A stretch of DNA of 64,000 bases from Pantoea brenneri (lineage in GTDB: Bacteria; Pseudomonadota; Gammaproteobacteria; Enterobacterales; Enterobacteriaceae): NCBI GenBank assembly GCA_002095305.1, contig MIEI01000006.1, positions 36,997 to 100,996 on the forward strand. The letters are read 5' to 3'. The notes under the pieces are model-generated. The model was not told the origin of the DNA and made no database searches. It saw nothing but the letters and a program-made list of their open reading frames with translations. Positions 1-8,373 of the stretch are shown piece after piece. Made by a program: the position numbers and the translations under genes. The first letter of the stretch is position 1. Every line of letters begins with the position of its first letter.

Positions 1-597
1 CAGCGGTAACATATCTTCGGCGGCAGGTAAACTCACGTCACTGGCGTGCAGCGTCAGGGAATGGCCCTGCTGCAGTTCGGGATAAGCCTGCCAGCCGGTG
101 CCGGCAGTCATCCACTCGCCCGACAGCGCCTGCATCCGTGCCAGCGCGGCCGCGGGTGACAGCACGCTTTCGCTGGCTTCACCCTGCCAGACGCCCCGTT
201 CGTCGCGCTGGTATTCGGCCCAGTAGACCTCGCCCATCCGCGCATCAATGGCGGTTAACACGCGGGTGGTGCGCTGCAGACGCCAGGCGCCCTCTGCCAG
301 CGTGGCCAGCGTCGAGATACCGATCATCGGCAGCGCCGCACCGAGTGCCAGGCCCTGGGCAATACCAATTCCGATACGCACGCCGGTAAAACTGCCGGGA
401 CCGCGACCAAAGGCCAGCGCGTCAAGATCGGTCAGGTCGAGCTGCTGCGCCAGCAGTAACTCTTCGATCAGCGGCAAAATGCGCTGAGTATGATCGCGCG
501 GAGCAATCTCAAATCGGGCATCAATCTGTTGCTGATTCAGCAAGGCGGCTGAACAGGCTTCTGTCGCCGTATCCAGCGCTAAAATTCGGGCTGACAT
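1..597 (-). CDS. tsaB: tRNA threonylcarbamoyladenosine biosynthesis protein TsaB (C-terminus cut by window edge)
   Basis: About 199 N-terminal residues are visible; the E. coli protein is about 231, so the last ~30 residues lie left of the window. TsaB is the non-catalytic ASKHA-fold partner of TsaD in the TsaBDE complex that makes t6A37 on ANN-decoding tRNAs. Visible family marks are the N-terminal [15 protein letters not shown], the central [14 protein letters not shown] loop and [15 protein letters not shown]. The ATG at 597 has a GAGGTGG-like ribosome site just upstream. It lies just downstream of yoaA on the same strand, as in E. coli. Recognised by similarity along its visible length. 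Confidence 0.95.
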   Translation of the reverse strand, partial: MSARILALDTATEACSAALLNQQQIDARFEIAPRDHTQRILPLIEELLLAQQLDLTDLDALAFGRGPGSFTGVRIGIGIAQGLALGAALPMIGISTLATLAEGAWRLQRTTRVLTAIDARMGEVYWAEYQRDERGVWQGEASESVLSPAAALARMQALSGEWMTAGTGWQAYPELQQGHSLTLHASDVSLPAAEDMLPL

Positions 598-641
598 GAC
601 CACCTCAGGAGAATGAAAACGGCGCGCATCTTAGCATAAAA

Positions 642-2552
642 TCAGGCGTCAGGTTGCTGCCGTATAAAGGCGATGGCGCGGGCGATATCGCGGGTACGCG
701 GCGTTGGCGGCAGGCTGTTAAGAAACAGCGCGCCATAAGGACGCGAAACCAGCCGCTGATCGCAAATCACCAGCACACCCCGGTCGTCGGTATCCCGGAT
801 CAGACGCCCGACGCCCTGCTTTAGAGTGATCACCGCATCCGGCAGCTGCACATCGGTAAACGGATCGCCACCGCGGATACGGCAATCTTCCATCCGCGCC
901 TTGAGTAAAGGATCTTCCGGTGAAGTAAACGGCAGCTTATCGATGATGACCAGCGAAAGCGCATCGCCGCGCACGTCGACCCCTTCCCAGAAACTACTGG
1001 TCGCGACCAGTAAGGCATTGCCTTTATCGATAAACTGTTTCAGCAACTGACCTTTGCTGGTTTCGCCCTGAACCAGCACCGGTAACGTCATTGAGGCACG
1101 GAATTCCGCCGCCAGCTCACGCATCATCAGATGCGAGGTACAGAGGAAGAAACAGCGTCCTTTGTTGGCGTCAATCAGCGGCTTCATCATGGCGGCAAGC
1201 TGACGTGCGCCGCCGGGACGGTTCGGTTCAGGCAGGTTGCGCGGCACACATAACAGTGCCTGCTGCGCATAATCGAACGGACTGTTCAGAATTAAACTTT
1301 TTGCTGCGTTCACGCCCAGCCGCTCGGCAAAGTGCTCCATCTTCTCATCCACTGCCAGCGTGGCAGAGGTGAAAATCCAGGCCGCTTTGCGATTATCCAT
1401 CACTTCGCGGAAGCGTTCCGCCACTGACAGCGGCGTCAGCGCCAGAATAAAGTGGCGTGAGGTGCATTCATACCAGTAGCTGTAGCCCGGCTCATTGATC
1501 GCCCGTAACCGCTTCAGTCGGCCACGGTAGAGCGCCGCGCGCTCAAACGCCGCATCCAGCAACGCTGAACGGCCCAGGGAGAGTTTGATGACGTCGTAAC
1601 AGAGTTCAAGCGCATCATCCAGCAGCGTAAACATCCGCAGGATGTTGTTATCGCTCAGCAGTTCACGCAGATTACCGCGGTAGCCCGGGTCGCCTAGCGA
1701 CAGGCGAAAATCCTGAGCACACTGCGCCAGGCGATCGGCGGACTTTTGCAGTTGCTGCACGTCGCGCACTTCGGTGCGGTAGGCGGTGATAATATCTTTG
1801 GCGAGGTCGAGCAGTTGCCGGCTGGAGAGCTGTTGTCCGAAATACTGACTGGCGATATCGGGAAGCTGATGGGCCTCATCGAAGATCATCACGTCCGCTT
1901 CCGGGATCAGTTCGCCGAACCCACCTTCTTTGACCACCAGGTCAGCCAGAAACAGGTGATGGTTCACCACCACCACATCCGCGTCCATGGCCCGCTTACG
2001 CGCTTTCACTACGAAGCACTCTTTATAACGCGGGCAGTCGGTGCCGAGGCAGTTATCGTTGGTGCTGGTGACCAGCGGCCAGACCGGGCTATCTTCAGTG
2101 ACGCCGGCACAGCTGCTGATATCGCCATCTACCGTCTGCGAAGACCAGCTCCGCAGCGTCACCAGGTCAGTCAGCGCCTGTACGGCCAGATCGCCGCCCG
2201 CCATTGACTGCTGCTCCAGCCGCTCCAGGCAAAGATAGTTGGATCGCCCTTTCAGTAAGGCGGTCTTTCCTTTGTATTTTAGTGCGCCGATCATGGTGGG
2301 CAGATCGCGGCCATAAAGCTGATCCTGCAGCGCTTTCGATCCGGTCGAGACGATCACTTTCTTGCCGGCCCGCAGCGCGGGGGCCAGATAAGCATAGGTT
2401 TTCCCGGTGCCGGTACCGGCTTCTACCACCAGCTCACCCTGCTCTTTTACGGCTTCGGAAACCGCCTGCGCCATTTCACGCTGCGCTTCACGCGGCTTGA
2501 AGCCGGCTATTGCCTGCGCCAGCGCGCCATCAACTGCAAAATCGTCTGCCAC
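642..2552 (-). CDS. yoaA: ATP-dependent DNA helicase YoaA (XPD/DinG family)
   Basis: Superfamily 2 iron-sulfur helicase of the XPD/DinG group; in E. coli it works with the HolC subunit of DNA polymerase III in repairing stalled forks. Visible are the Walker A GTGTGKT (~residues 46-52), four cysteines of the Fe-S domain (C in NYLCLERL, then NCLGTDCPRYKEC), the DEAH box (FDEAHQL) and the C-terminal helicase motifs FWEGVDVRG and QGVGRLIR. Length (~636 aa) equals the E. coli protein. I chose the GTG at 2552 because it matches the family N-terminus (xADDFAxDG) and follows AGAGGG; a TTG four codons upstream is also open. Confidence 0.95.
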   Translation of the reverse strand: MADDFAVDGALAQAIAGFKPREAQREMAQAVSEAVKEQGELVVEAGTGTGKTYAYLAPALRAGKKVIVSTGSKALQDQLYGRDLPTMIGALKYKGKTALLKGRSNYLCLERLEQQSMAGGDLAVQALTDLVTLRSWSSQTVDGDISSCAGVTEDSPVWPLVTSTNDNCLGTDCPRYKECFVVKARKRAMDADVVVVNHHLFLADLVVKEGGFGELIPEADVMIFDEAHQLPDIASQYFGQQLSSRQLLDLAKDIITAYRTEVRDVQQLQKSADRLAQCAQDFRLSLGDPGYRGNLRELLSDNNILRMFTLLDDALELCYDVIKLSLGRSALLDAAFERAALYRGRLKRLRAINEPGYSYWYECTSRHFILALTPLSVAERFREVMDNRKAAWIFTSATLAVDEKMEHFAERLGVNAAKSLILNSPFDYAQQALLCVPRNLPEPNRPGGARQLAAMMKPLIDANKGRCFFLCTSHLMMRELAAEFRASMTLPVLVQGETSKGQLLKQFIDKGNALLVATSSFWEGVDVRGDALSLVIIDKLPFTSPEDPLLKARMEDCRIRGGDPFTDVQLPDAVITLKQGVGRLIRDTDDRGVLVICDQRLVSRPYGALFLNSLPPTPRTRDIARAIAFIRQQPDA

Positions 2553-2781
2553 ATACCCTCTCAAAGAACGGCAAAAACACTGTAATTATGTCAGTATTAA
2601 ATTCACAAAGCAAAATAGAGGATAATCAAAAAGTTAACCATAAAAAGGCTGTCAGGCCTGGCCTGACGATCTCCGAAGCGACGGGTAACAGGTGGGAAAA
2701 TTGTGTCGCCAACGCGCGCATTTTGCCGGGCAAACCGGTCAGGTTACACCGCCCGGCGGAAGCCGGACGCGGCTCAGAAAC

Positions 2782-2810
2782 AACAAAACCGCCTGAATGA
2801 CGGTTTTGTT
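2782..2810 (-). terminator. Inverted repeat, likely terminator
   Basis: Perfect 10-bp arms (AACAAAACCG / CGGTTTTGTT) around a 9-base loop, followed on the minus strand by a GTTTC tract. It lies between the 37-aa gene and yoaA. The rest of 2553-2896 shows no convincing ORF. Confidence 0.5.
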
Positions 2811-2896
2811 GGGATGAGGCGTTGGTTGCGTCGCGTGATAACAGCAGGTGATTAAAAAATCCCGTTAGCTACCGAGGGTGAGGCTGGCATGAAAGA

Positions 2897-3010
2897 TTAA
2901 ATATCCTTTTCTAACGGATCCTGTCCAGGCTCTTCATCCTCTTCTTCATCTTCCGGATAGATTTCAGCGTCATCAGGCAGCGGTTCATCGTAATCAGGAC
3001 GTTCAGACAT
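2897..3010 (-). CDS. Small acidic protein, 37 aa
   Basis: Very short ORF with a textbook ribosome site: GGAGGT followed by AATT and then ATG at 3010. The product starts MSERPDYDEPLPDD and contains a run of Glu/Asp (PEDEEEDEEPG), ending KDI; roughly half the residues are acidic and there is no Cys, Trp or membrane segment. I do not recognise a family. The optimal Shine-Dalgarno and compact reading frame make it likely to be expressed. An inverted repeat lies downstream at 2782-2810. Confidence 0.6.
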   Translation of the reverse strand: MSERPDYDEPLPDDAEIYPEDEEEDEEPGQDPLEKDI

Positions 3011-3140
3011 AATTACCTCCGGTGATAAATAGCAGTGCTGCTATTTCATCTCAGCATAGTTAACCGCCACTTCCGCCCGCCCGCTTTTGGTTGAAAGTGT
3101 GAGTTAAGCGGTAATAATCCTGCTGTCGCTGCCGTGGCCG

Positions 3141-3308
3141 CTAGTGATGAATGTAAAAGGCCCCCGCCAGCATGATGACAAAGAGAACGGCAAAGGTGAT
3201 ATAACCCTGCTTCGCACCACGCGACAGACCGACAAACGCCGACACCACAATAAACAGCAGCGTCAGTGCGCCTGCCATTACCCAAAACAGATACTGCGTA
3301 TTCGCCAT
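3141..3308 (-). CDS. Small two-helix inner membrane protein, 55 aa
   Basis: Two hydrophobic segments (about residues 6-27 and 37-53) are joined by a short basic loop, LSRGAKQG, which predicts a hairpin in the inner membrane. I chose the start MANTQYLF at 3308 over an extension nine residues longer because the hydrophobic core begins directly after it and AGGATGA-type purine sequence precedes it. No family is recognised. It sits between the acidic 37-aa ORF (same strand) and a divergent lipoprotein-like gene. Confidence 0.6.
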   Translation of the reverse strand: MANTQYLFWVMAGALTLLFIVVSAFVGLSRGAKQGYITFAVLFVIMLAGAFYIHH

Positions 3309-3593
3309 GCTTTCATCCTCATCCTGTGGCGTCATTTATCGGCTGATTTATATCATTTTTTGCTGCGGGGTGCGTCACTTCTGTTGCCTGGCGCGCCGCT
3401 TAGCGCCCGGCTCCGCCTGATACTGTGTGATGCAGCTATCAAATGCGGTGGATAGCTGCGAGGAAATAAGCGCACGGATTATAATCATTACATCACCTTA
3501 TCGTTGGGATGTGGCATCCGTAAGGTGACGCGCGGTCGGCACATTGGCGCAGACCGCCTCTATCGTACTGTCTGCCTCAGGCGGAGGAACGTT

Positions 3594-3953
3594 ATGAATC
3601 ATTCCCGCATCGGATCGCTTATCGGCGTACTGCTGGTCTGTGGCTGCCAGGCACCTACTCCTGATCAGGCACGCCTCGGTCAGCCGGTATTTCAGGCCCA
3701 GAGCGCCCGCACCGCACCGCAGCTTAGTGACTGTATTTATCGTGGCTGGTCTACCACCGAGGTGATCGCCAGGGATAATACTACGCATACGCAACCGCGC
3801 GGTGAGCAAATCACCGTCCTGACGTGGGAAGATTCGATATTCGCCGACGTGACGCCACAGCGACGCGGTGCCGGGGTAAAATTCTTTACCACTTTTAATA
3901 TGTGGCCGCAGGTGATGGCCGATCGTCAGGCTATCGTCAAACGCTGCCTGTGA
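3594..3953 (+). CDS. Putative small lipoprotein / secreted protein, 119 aa
   Basis: Begins MNHSRIGSLIGVLLVCGCQA, an N-terminal hydrophobic stretch ending in Cys residues that could act as a lipobox, although Cys at the -2 position is not canonical. The rest is soluble, with CIYRGWSTTEV and a C-terminal DRQAIVKRCL; the two distal Cys could form a disulfide after export. The ATG at 3594 follows a GGAGGAACGTT ribosome site. I infer an envelope protein of unknown role. It precedes yoaB on the same strand with a 67-bp gap. Confidence 0.65.
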   Translation: MNHSRIGSLIGVLLVCGCQAPTPDQARLGQPVFQAQSARTAPQLSDCIYRGWSTTEVIARDNTTHTQPRGEQITVLTWEDSIFADVTPQRRGAGVKFFTTFNMWPQVMADRQAIVKRCL

Positions 3954-4020
3954 GGGGGAAGAGATGACAGCGGCATAAGGAATGTGCCAGGCTAATGCCC
4001 ATCAAACCAGGGAGAAAAAG

Positions 4021-4365
4021 ATGAGTATTACCCGCATCGATCCGGAACATCGTATGTCCGAAGCCGTGATTCACAATGACACCATCTATTACACCAGCGT
4101 GCCAGAGAATCTGGATGAGGATGCTGAAGCGCAGACGGCCAATGCACTGGCGGTGATTGACAGATTGCTGACGCGACTCGGCAGTGATAAGAGCAAAATT
4201 CTTGATGCCACCCTGTTTCTGGTGGACAAAGCGGACCTGCCCGCAATGAACCGCGCCTGGGACGCCTGGGTTTCCCCGGATAACGCGCCAGTACGCTGCA
4301 CGGTTCAGGCAGGTTTGATGAACCCGCAATACAAAATCGAAATCAAAATCATCGCAGCACGTTAA
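4021..4365 (+). CDS. yoaB: RidA (YjgF/YER057c/UK114) family protein YoaB
   Basis: 114-residue member of the Rid superfamily, same length as and highly similar to E. coli YoaB. The C-terminal signature APVRCTVQAGLMNP carries the Arg that in RidA proteins binds the carboxylate of imine substrates. Rid proteins hydrolyse reactive enamine/imine intermediates made by PLP enzymes, but the physiological substrate of YoaB itself is not established. The start at 4021 follows AGGGAGAAAAAG. Confidence 0.93.
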   Translation: MSITRIDPEHRMSEAVIHNDTIYYTSVPENLDEDAEAQTANALAVIDRLLTRLGSDKSKILDATLFLVDKADLPAMNRAWDAWVSPDNAPVRCTVQAGLMNPQYKIEIKIIAAR

Positions 4366-4377
4366 GCCTGCCGGGCG

Positions 4378-4563
4378 CTATTCTTCTTCATCCTCGTCGT
4401 CGAACAGCGCCCGGATTTGCTCGCCTTTATGATTCTGGCGAATTTCCTGTGCCACCTGGGCGATAGCTTCGCCACTCGACAGTCCACCCGCCATCAGCTC
4501 CTGAATACGCTCGACGGCCTGCTGTTGCTGCTCATGAGAGAGAGCCGGTAATCCTATAGCCAT
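4378..4563 (-). CDS. yoaH: UPF0181 family protein YoaH
   Basis: 61-residue acidic-tailed protein matching E. coli YoaH ([26 protein letters not shown] and a C-terminal DDEDEEE). Function unknown. It is convergent with yoaB (12-bp gap) and divergent from pabB, the conserved arrangement. Predicted small soluble helical protein. Confidence 0.92.
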   Translation of the reverse strand: MAIGLPALSHEQQQQAVERIQELMAGGLSSGEAIAQVAQEIRQNHKGEQIRALFDDEDEEE

Positions 4564-4674
4564 GTTTCACTCCTGCGTTGGGGGCAGCGATTATCACACG
4601 CCGAACAAACAGGTGCCAGTCAGGAAAAAATATGTCAGTCTGACGACCTCTTTGCTCTCTGATTTGTCTGCCTG

Positions 4675-6033
4675 ATGATTGTTGAAACCCTCAGTCTTGA
4701 TTATACCCCGGATGCGCTGATTCAGCGTTTCGCCCCGATTGCCAGCCTGCCGTGGGCAATGCTGCTCTCTTCCGCCAATGCCAACCATAGCGACAATCGT
4801 TTTGATATACTCACCGCCGATCCGCGCGCCACGCTGGTAACCCGCGGTGACGTTACCCACATTACCGATGCCAGCGGCTGCAGCGAATCTGGCGCGGATC
4901 CGCTGCAACTGGTTCAGCAGCAGTGTGATGCGCTGGGCATGACGCCGCTCAGTCATGACCATCTGCCGTTTCAGGGCGGCGCGCTTGGCCTGTTCGGGTA
5001 CGATCTCGGTCGCCGGTTTGAGCAGTTGCCACAGCAGGCACAGGCCGATCTCACCACGCCGGATATGGCGGTCGGCATTTACGACTGGGCATTGATTGCC
5101 GATCATCATCGTCAGACCCTGACGTTGCTGGCATTGCAGGATGTTGAAGCCCGCGCCGCCTGGCTGGCGCAGTGGCCTGAACGTGAAGCCGTGCCGTTCA
5201 GCCTTACCACCCAGTGGCAATCCAACCTCAATTACGCTGACTACGCGGCACGCTTTGCCGCCGTTCAGGCTTATATTCAGGCGGGTGACTGCTATCAGGT
5301 GAATCTGGCTCAGCGTTTTCAGGCCGGTTATCAGGGTGATGAGTGGCAGGCCTTTTGTGCCCTCAACCAGGCCAACCGCGCGCCGTTCAGCGCCTTTCTG
5401 CGCCTGCCGCACAGCGCGATCCTTAGCCTGTCGCCGGAGCGCTTTTTATCATTGAATGATAAACAGATCGAAACCCGCCCGATCAAAGGTACCCGTCCAC
5501 GCTGTGCCGATCCGATTGCCGATCGGCAACAGGCAGATGATCTGCAAAATGCAGAAAAAGATCGCGCCGAAAATCTGATGATTGTCGATTTGCTGCGTAA
5601 CGACATTGGCCGCGTGGCGGTGCCTGGCTCAGTCAGTGTGCCTGAGCTGTTTGTGGTCGAGCCCTTCCCTGCCGTTCACCATCTGGTCAGCACGGTGCGG
5701 GCGCAGCTTCCTGACGATCTGCAGGCCACCGATCTGCTGCGCGCCTGTTTCCCTGGCGGCTCAATTACCGGCGCGCCAAAAATCCGGGCGATGGAAATTA
5801 TTGATCAGCTGGAACCGCAGCGCCGGAATGCCTGGTGCGGCAGCATTGGCTATCTCAGCCTGTGTGGCCGCATGGATACCAGCATCACCATCCGCACCCT
5901 GATTGCTGAAGGTCAGCAGCTTTACTGCGCGGCGGGTGGCGGCATTGTCGCCGACAGTGAGGTGCAGGCGGAATATCAGGAGACGCTGGATAAAGTCAGC
6001 CGCATTCTGCCGGCGCTGGAACAGGGGGTCTGA
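4675..6033 (+). CDS. pabB: Aminodeoxychorismate synthase component I
   Basis: Converts chorismate to 4-amino-4-deoxychorismate with ammonia from the PabA glutaminase, the first committed step of p-aminobenzoate and folate synthesis in the cytosol. Family marks: LPWAMLL near the N-terminus, PFQGGALGLFGYDLGRR, PIKGTRPR with the Lys proposed as active-site nucleophile, MIVDLLRNDIGRV, and FPGGSITGAPK. Length 452 aa matches E. coli PabB. The stop codon directly abuts the nudL start, so the two are probably co-translated. Confidence 0.97.
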   Translation: MIVETLSLDYTPDALIQRFAPIASLPWAMLLSSANANHSDNRFDILTADPRATLVTRGDVTHITDASGCSESGADPLQLVQQQCDALGMTPLSHDHLPFQGGALGLFGYDLGRRFEQLPQQAQADLTTPDMAVGIYDWALIADHHRQTLTLLALQDVEARAAWLAQWPEREAVPFSLTTQWQSNLNYADYAARFAAVQAYIQAGDCYQVNLAQRFQAGYQGDEWQAFCALNQANRAPFSAFLRLPHSAILSLSPERFLSLNDKQIETRPIKGTRPRCADPIADRQQADDLQNAEKDRAENLMIVDLLRNDIGRVAVPGSVSVPELFVVEPFPAVHHLVSTVRAQLPDDLQATDLLRACFPGGSITGAPKIRAMEIIDQLEPQRRNAWCGSIGYLSLCGRMDTSITIRTLIAEGQQLYCAAGGGIVADSEVQAEYQETLDKVSRILPALEQGV

Positions 6034-6597
6034 ATGGCGCTCACGCTTGACGCCTTCCGCAGCCGGTTCCTGCTGCAGCCACCGCAACACAATACGCAAC
6101 GTCTCGCCGGACGGCATGCCGCAGTGCTGGTACCGATTGTGGCGCGACCGGAACCGGGTCTGTTGCTGACCCAGCGCTCCCATGGGCTGCGTAAGCATGC
6201 CGGACAGGTCGCCTTCCCTGGCGGCATGCAGGATGATACCGATGCCTCGCTGATCGCGACCGCTCTGCGGGAAGCACAGGAGGAAGTGGGCATCGACCCA
6301 CAGCAGGTTGAGGTGTTGGGCGTGCTGCCTGCCGTTACCAGCAGCACCGGCTTTCAGGTGACGCCGGTGCTGGCGATCATTCCGCCGGATCTGCCGCTAC
6401 GAATCAACCCGGACGAAGTGCGCAGCGCCTTTGAGATGCCGCTGGCCGAAGCGTTACGGCTCAGCCGCTATAGCGCGCTGGAGGTGCACCGCGCTGGCGT
6501 GCGTCATCCGGTCTGGCTGTCGCGCTATCAGGATTACCTAGTCTGGGGCATGACCGCCGGCATTATCCGCTCACTCAGCGAGCAAATTGCGTTCTGA
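6034..6597 (+). CDS. nudL: Nudix hydrolase NudL (CoA pyrophosphatase-like)
   Basis: 187-residue Nudix protein orthologous to E. coli NudL/YeaB. The Nudix box is recognisable around residues 66-90 (GGMQDDT...[11 protein letters not shown]) and is preceded by the family's VAFPGG, with LLTQRS in the first strand. Relatives of this subfamily cleave the diphosphate of coenzyme A; that activity is inferred from family. Its ATG begins right after the pabB stop. Confidence 0.93.
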   Translation: MALTLDAFRSRFLLQPPQHNTQRLAGRHAAVLVPIVARPEPGLLLTQRSHGLRKHAGQVAFPGGMQDDTDASLIATALREAQEEVGIDPQQVEVLGVLPAVTSSTGFQVTPVLAIIPPDLPLRINPDEVRSAFEMPLAEALRLSRYSALEVHRAGVRHPVWLSRYQDYLVWGMTAGIIRSLSEQIAF

Positions 6598-6784
6598 CGC
6601 CCACTTTTGCCATTAACCTGTTGCTTTTCGGCCTGCTGAGCGGCGGGCCGCGCTATAATTTTTTCTATCGGTTTTAATAAGTTTATTTCATGCGAAAAGC
6701 TGCTCTTTTCTCCGGCATGACTATTACTATTAGCGCCATAAACTGCCCCGGCAGACTGAGAATAATTTGTGAGGAGTGTCACCT

Positions 6785-8149
6785 GTGATTAGTGTTTTCG
6801 ACATGTTCAAAGTGGGCATAGGCCCATCAAGTTCGCATACTGTCGGCCCGATGAAAGCGGGTAAGCAGTTTGTGGATTTGTTATCCGAACAGGGAAAGCT
6901 ACAGGAGGTGACCCGCATTGCGGTAGATGTCTACGGCTCACTGTCGCTGACCGGTAAAGGCCACCATACCGACATCGCCATTATTATGGGGCTGGCGGGC
7001 GAATCTCCCGACACGGTCGATATTGATGCCATCCCGGCCTTTATTAAAGATGTCGCCCAGCGTGAACGTTTACTGCTGGCCAAAGGGGCGCATGAGGTCG
7101 ACTTCCCGCGTGAGGGCGGCATGGTGTTCCGCAGTGAAAACCTCTCGCTGCATGAAAACGGTCTGCGTCTGCTGGCGTTCGCCGGCGACCTGCTGATTCT
7201 GTCGAAAACCTACTACTCCGTCGGTGGCGGCTTTATCGTCGATGAAGAGCATTTCGGTCAGTCGGCGCTGGATGAAGTTTCAGTGCCGTGGCCGTTCCAC
7301 TCCGCCAAAGATCTGCTGGCGCACTGCCGCGAAACCGGACTCTCCTTATCCGGTCTGGTGATGAAAAACGAACTGGCGCTGCACAGTCGCGATGAGATCC
7401 ACGCCTATTTCGCCAACATCTGGCAGACCATGCAGGCCTGCATCGATCGCGGCCTGAATACCGAAGGCGTACTGCCGGGGCCGCTGCGGGTGCCGCGCCG
7501 CGCCGCCTCGCTGCGTCGTTTGCTGATCTCCTCATCCAAACACTCTAACGATCCGATGATCGTCATCGACTGGATCAATATGTTCGCGCTGGCGGTGAAT
7601 GAGGAAAACGCGGCCGGCGGACGGGTTGTCACCGCGCCAACCAACGGCGCCTGTGGCATCGTGCCGGCGGTACTGGCCTATTACGATCACTTTATTGAGC
7701 CGGTAACGCCGGATATTTTCCTGCGCTACTTCCTCGCATCCGGTGCTATCGGCGTGCTGTATAAAATGAACGCGTCGATTTCGGGCGCAGAAGTGGGATG
7801 CCAGGGCGAAGTGGGTGTCGCCTGTTCGATGGCGGCAGCCGGTCTGGCAGAACTGCTGGGCGGCAGCCCGGAACAGGTTTGCGTCGCCGCCGAGATCGGC
7901 ATGGAGCATAACCTCGGGCTGACCTGTGACCCGGTCGCCGGACAGGTTCAGGTGCCCTGCATTGAGCGAAATGCTATCGCCTCGGTCAAAGCGATCAATG
8001 CGGCGCGTATGGCCCTGCGTCGCACCAGTGAACCGCGCGTCTCACTGGATAAGGTGATCGAGACCATGTATGAAACCGGCAAAGACATGAACGCCAAATA
8101 CCGTGAAACTTCACGCGGCGGCCTGGCGATTAAAGTACAGTGCGATTAA
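6785..8149 (+). CDS. sdaA: L-serine ammonia-lyase (serine deaminase) SdaA
   Basis: Iron-sulfur L-serine dehydratase converting serine to pyruvate and ammonia, independent of PLP. The sequence is nearly collinear with E. coli SdaA (454 aa): GPSSSHTVGPMKAG, RVVTAPTNGACGIVPAV, a Cys-rich catalytic half (AEVGCQGEVGVACSM, LTCDPVAGQVQVPCIERN) whose cysteines include the 4Fe-4S ligands, and C-terminal YRETSRGGLAIKVQCD. I chose GTG at 6785, eight bases after GAGGAG, which gives the E. coli-like MISxFDMFK start; an in-frame GTG at 6776 is less likely. Confidence 0.97.
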   Translation: MISVFDMFKVGIGPSSSHTVGPMKAGKQFVDLLSEQGKLQEVTRIAVDVYGSLSLTGKGHHTDIAIIMGLAGESPDTVDIDAIPAFIKDVAQRERLLLAKGAHEVDFPREGGMVFRSENLSLHENGLRLLAFAGDLLILSKTYYSVGGGFIVDEEHFGQSALDEVSVPWPFHSAKDLLAHCRETGLSLSGLVMKNELALHSRDEIHAYFANIWQTMQACIDRGLNTEGVLPGPLRVPRRAASLRRLLISSSKHSNDPMIVIDWINMFALAVNEENAAGGRVVTAPTNGACGIVPAVLAYYDHFIEPVTPDIFLRYFLASGAIGVLYKMNASISGAEVGCQGEVGVACSMAAAGLAELLGGSPEQVCVAAEIGMEHNLGLTCDPVAGQVQVPCIERNAIASVKAINAARMALRRTSEPRVSLDKVIETMYETGKDMNAKYRETSRGGLAIKVQCD

Positions 8150-8373
8150 TCGAAACGTTTGATTGTTTAATTAATGTGCAATCGTAATGAAATCCGCCTC
8201 CTGCGCTATCTCAGCGCAGGGTAAACCGGTAGAGTGATTTCCGCGCGACTGTCCTGGTCGCGCAACTTTCCAGCACCGCTTTTCTGCATTCCGGCCTCAA
8301 TGTTGATCGGGCCGTGCCGATAACAACCCCGTTATTTTTGGCTTTTTTCTGGTTTTTTGGGAAGGTGGTACTG

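Noticed and set aside
4594..5412. 272-codon minus-strand ORF opposite pabB
   Set aside because: Lies antisense to clear PabB coding sequence, has no family features and reflects high-GC shadow coding. The same applies to long antisense ORFs opposite prc (22692-23546), letB (28007-28837), betA (38961-39788) and manX (12208-12804).
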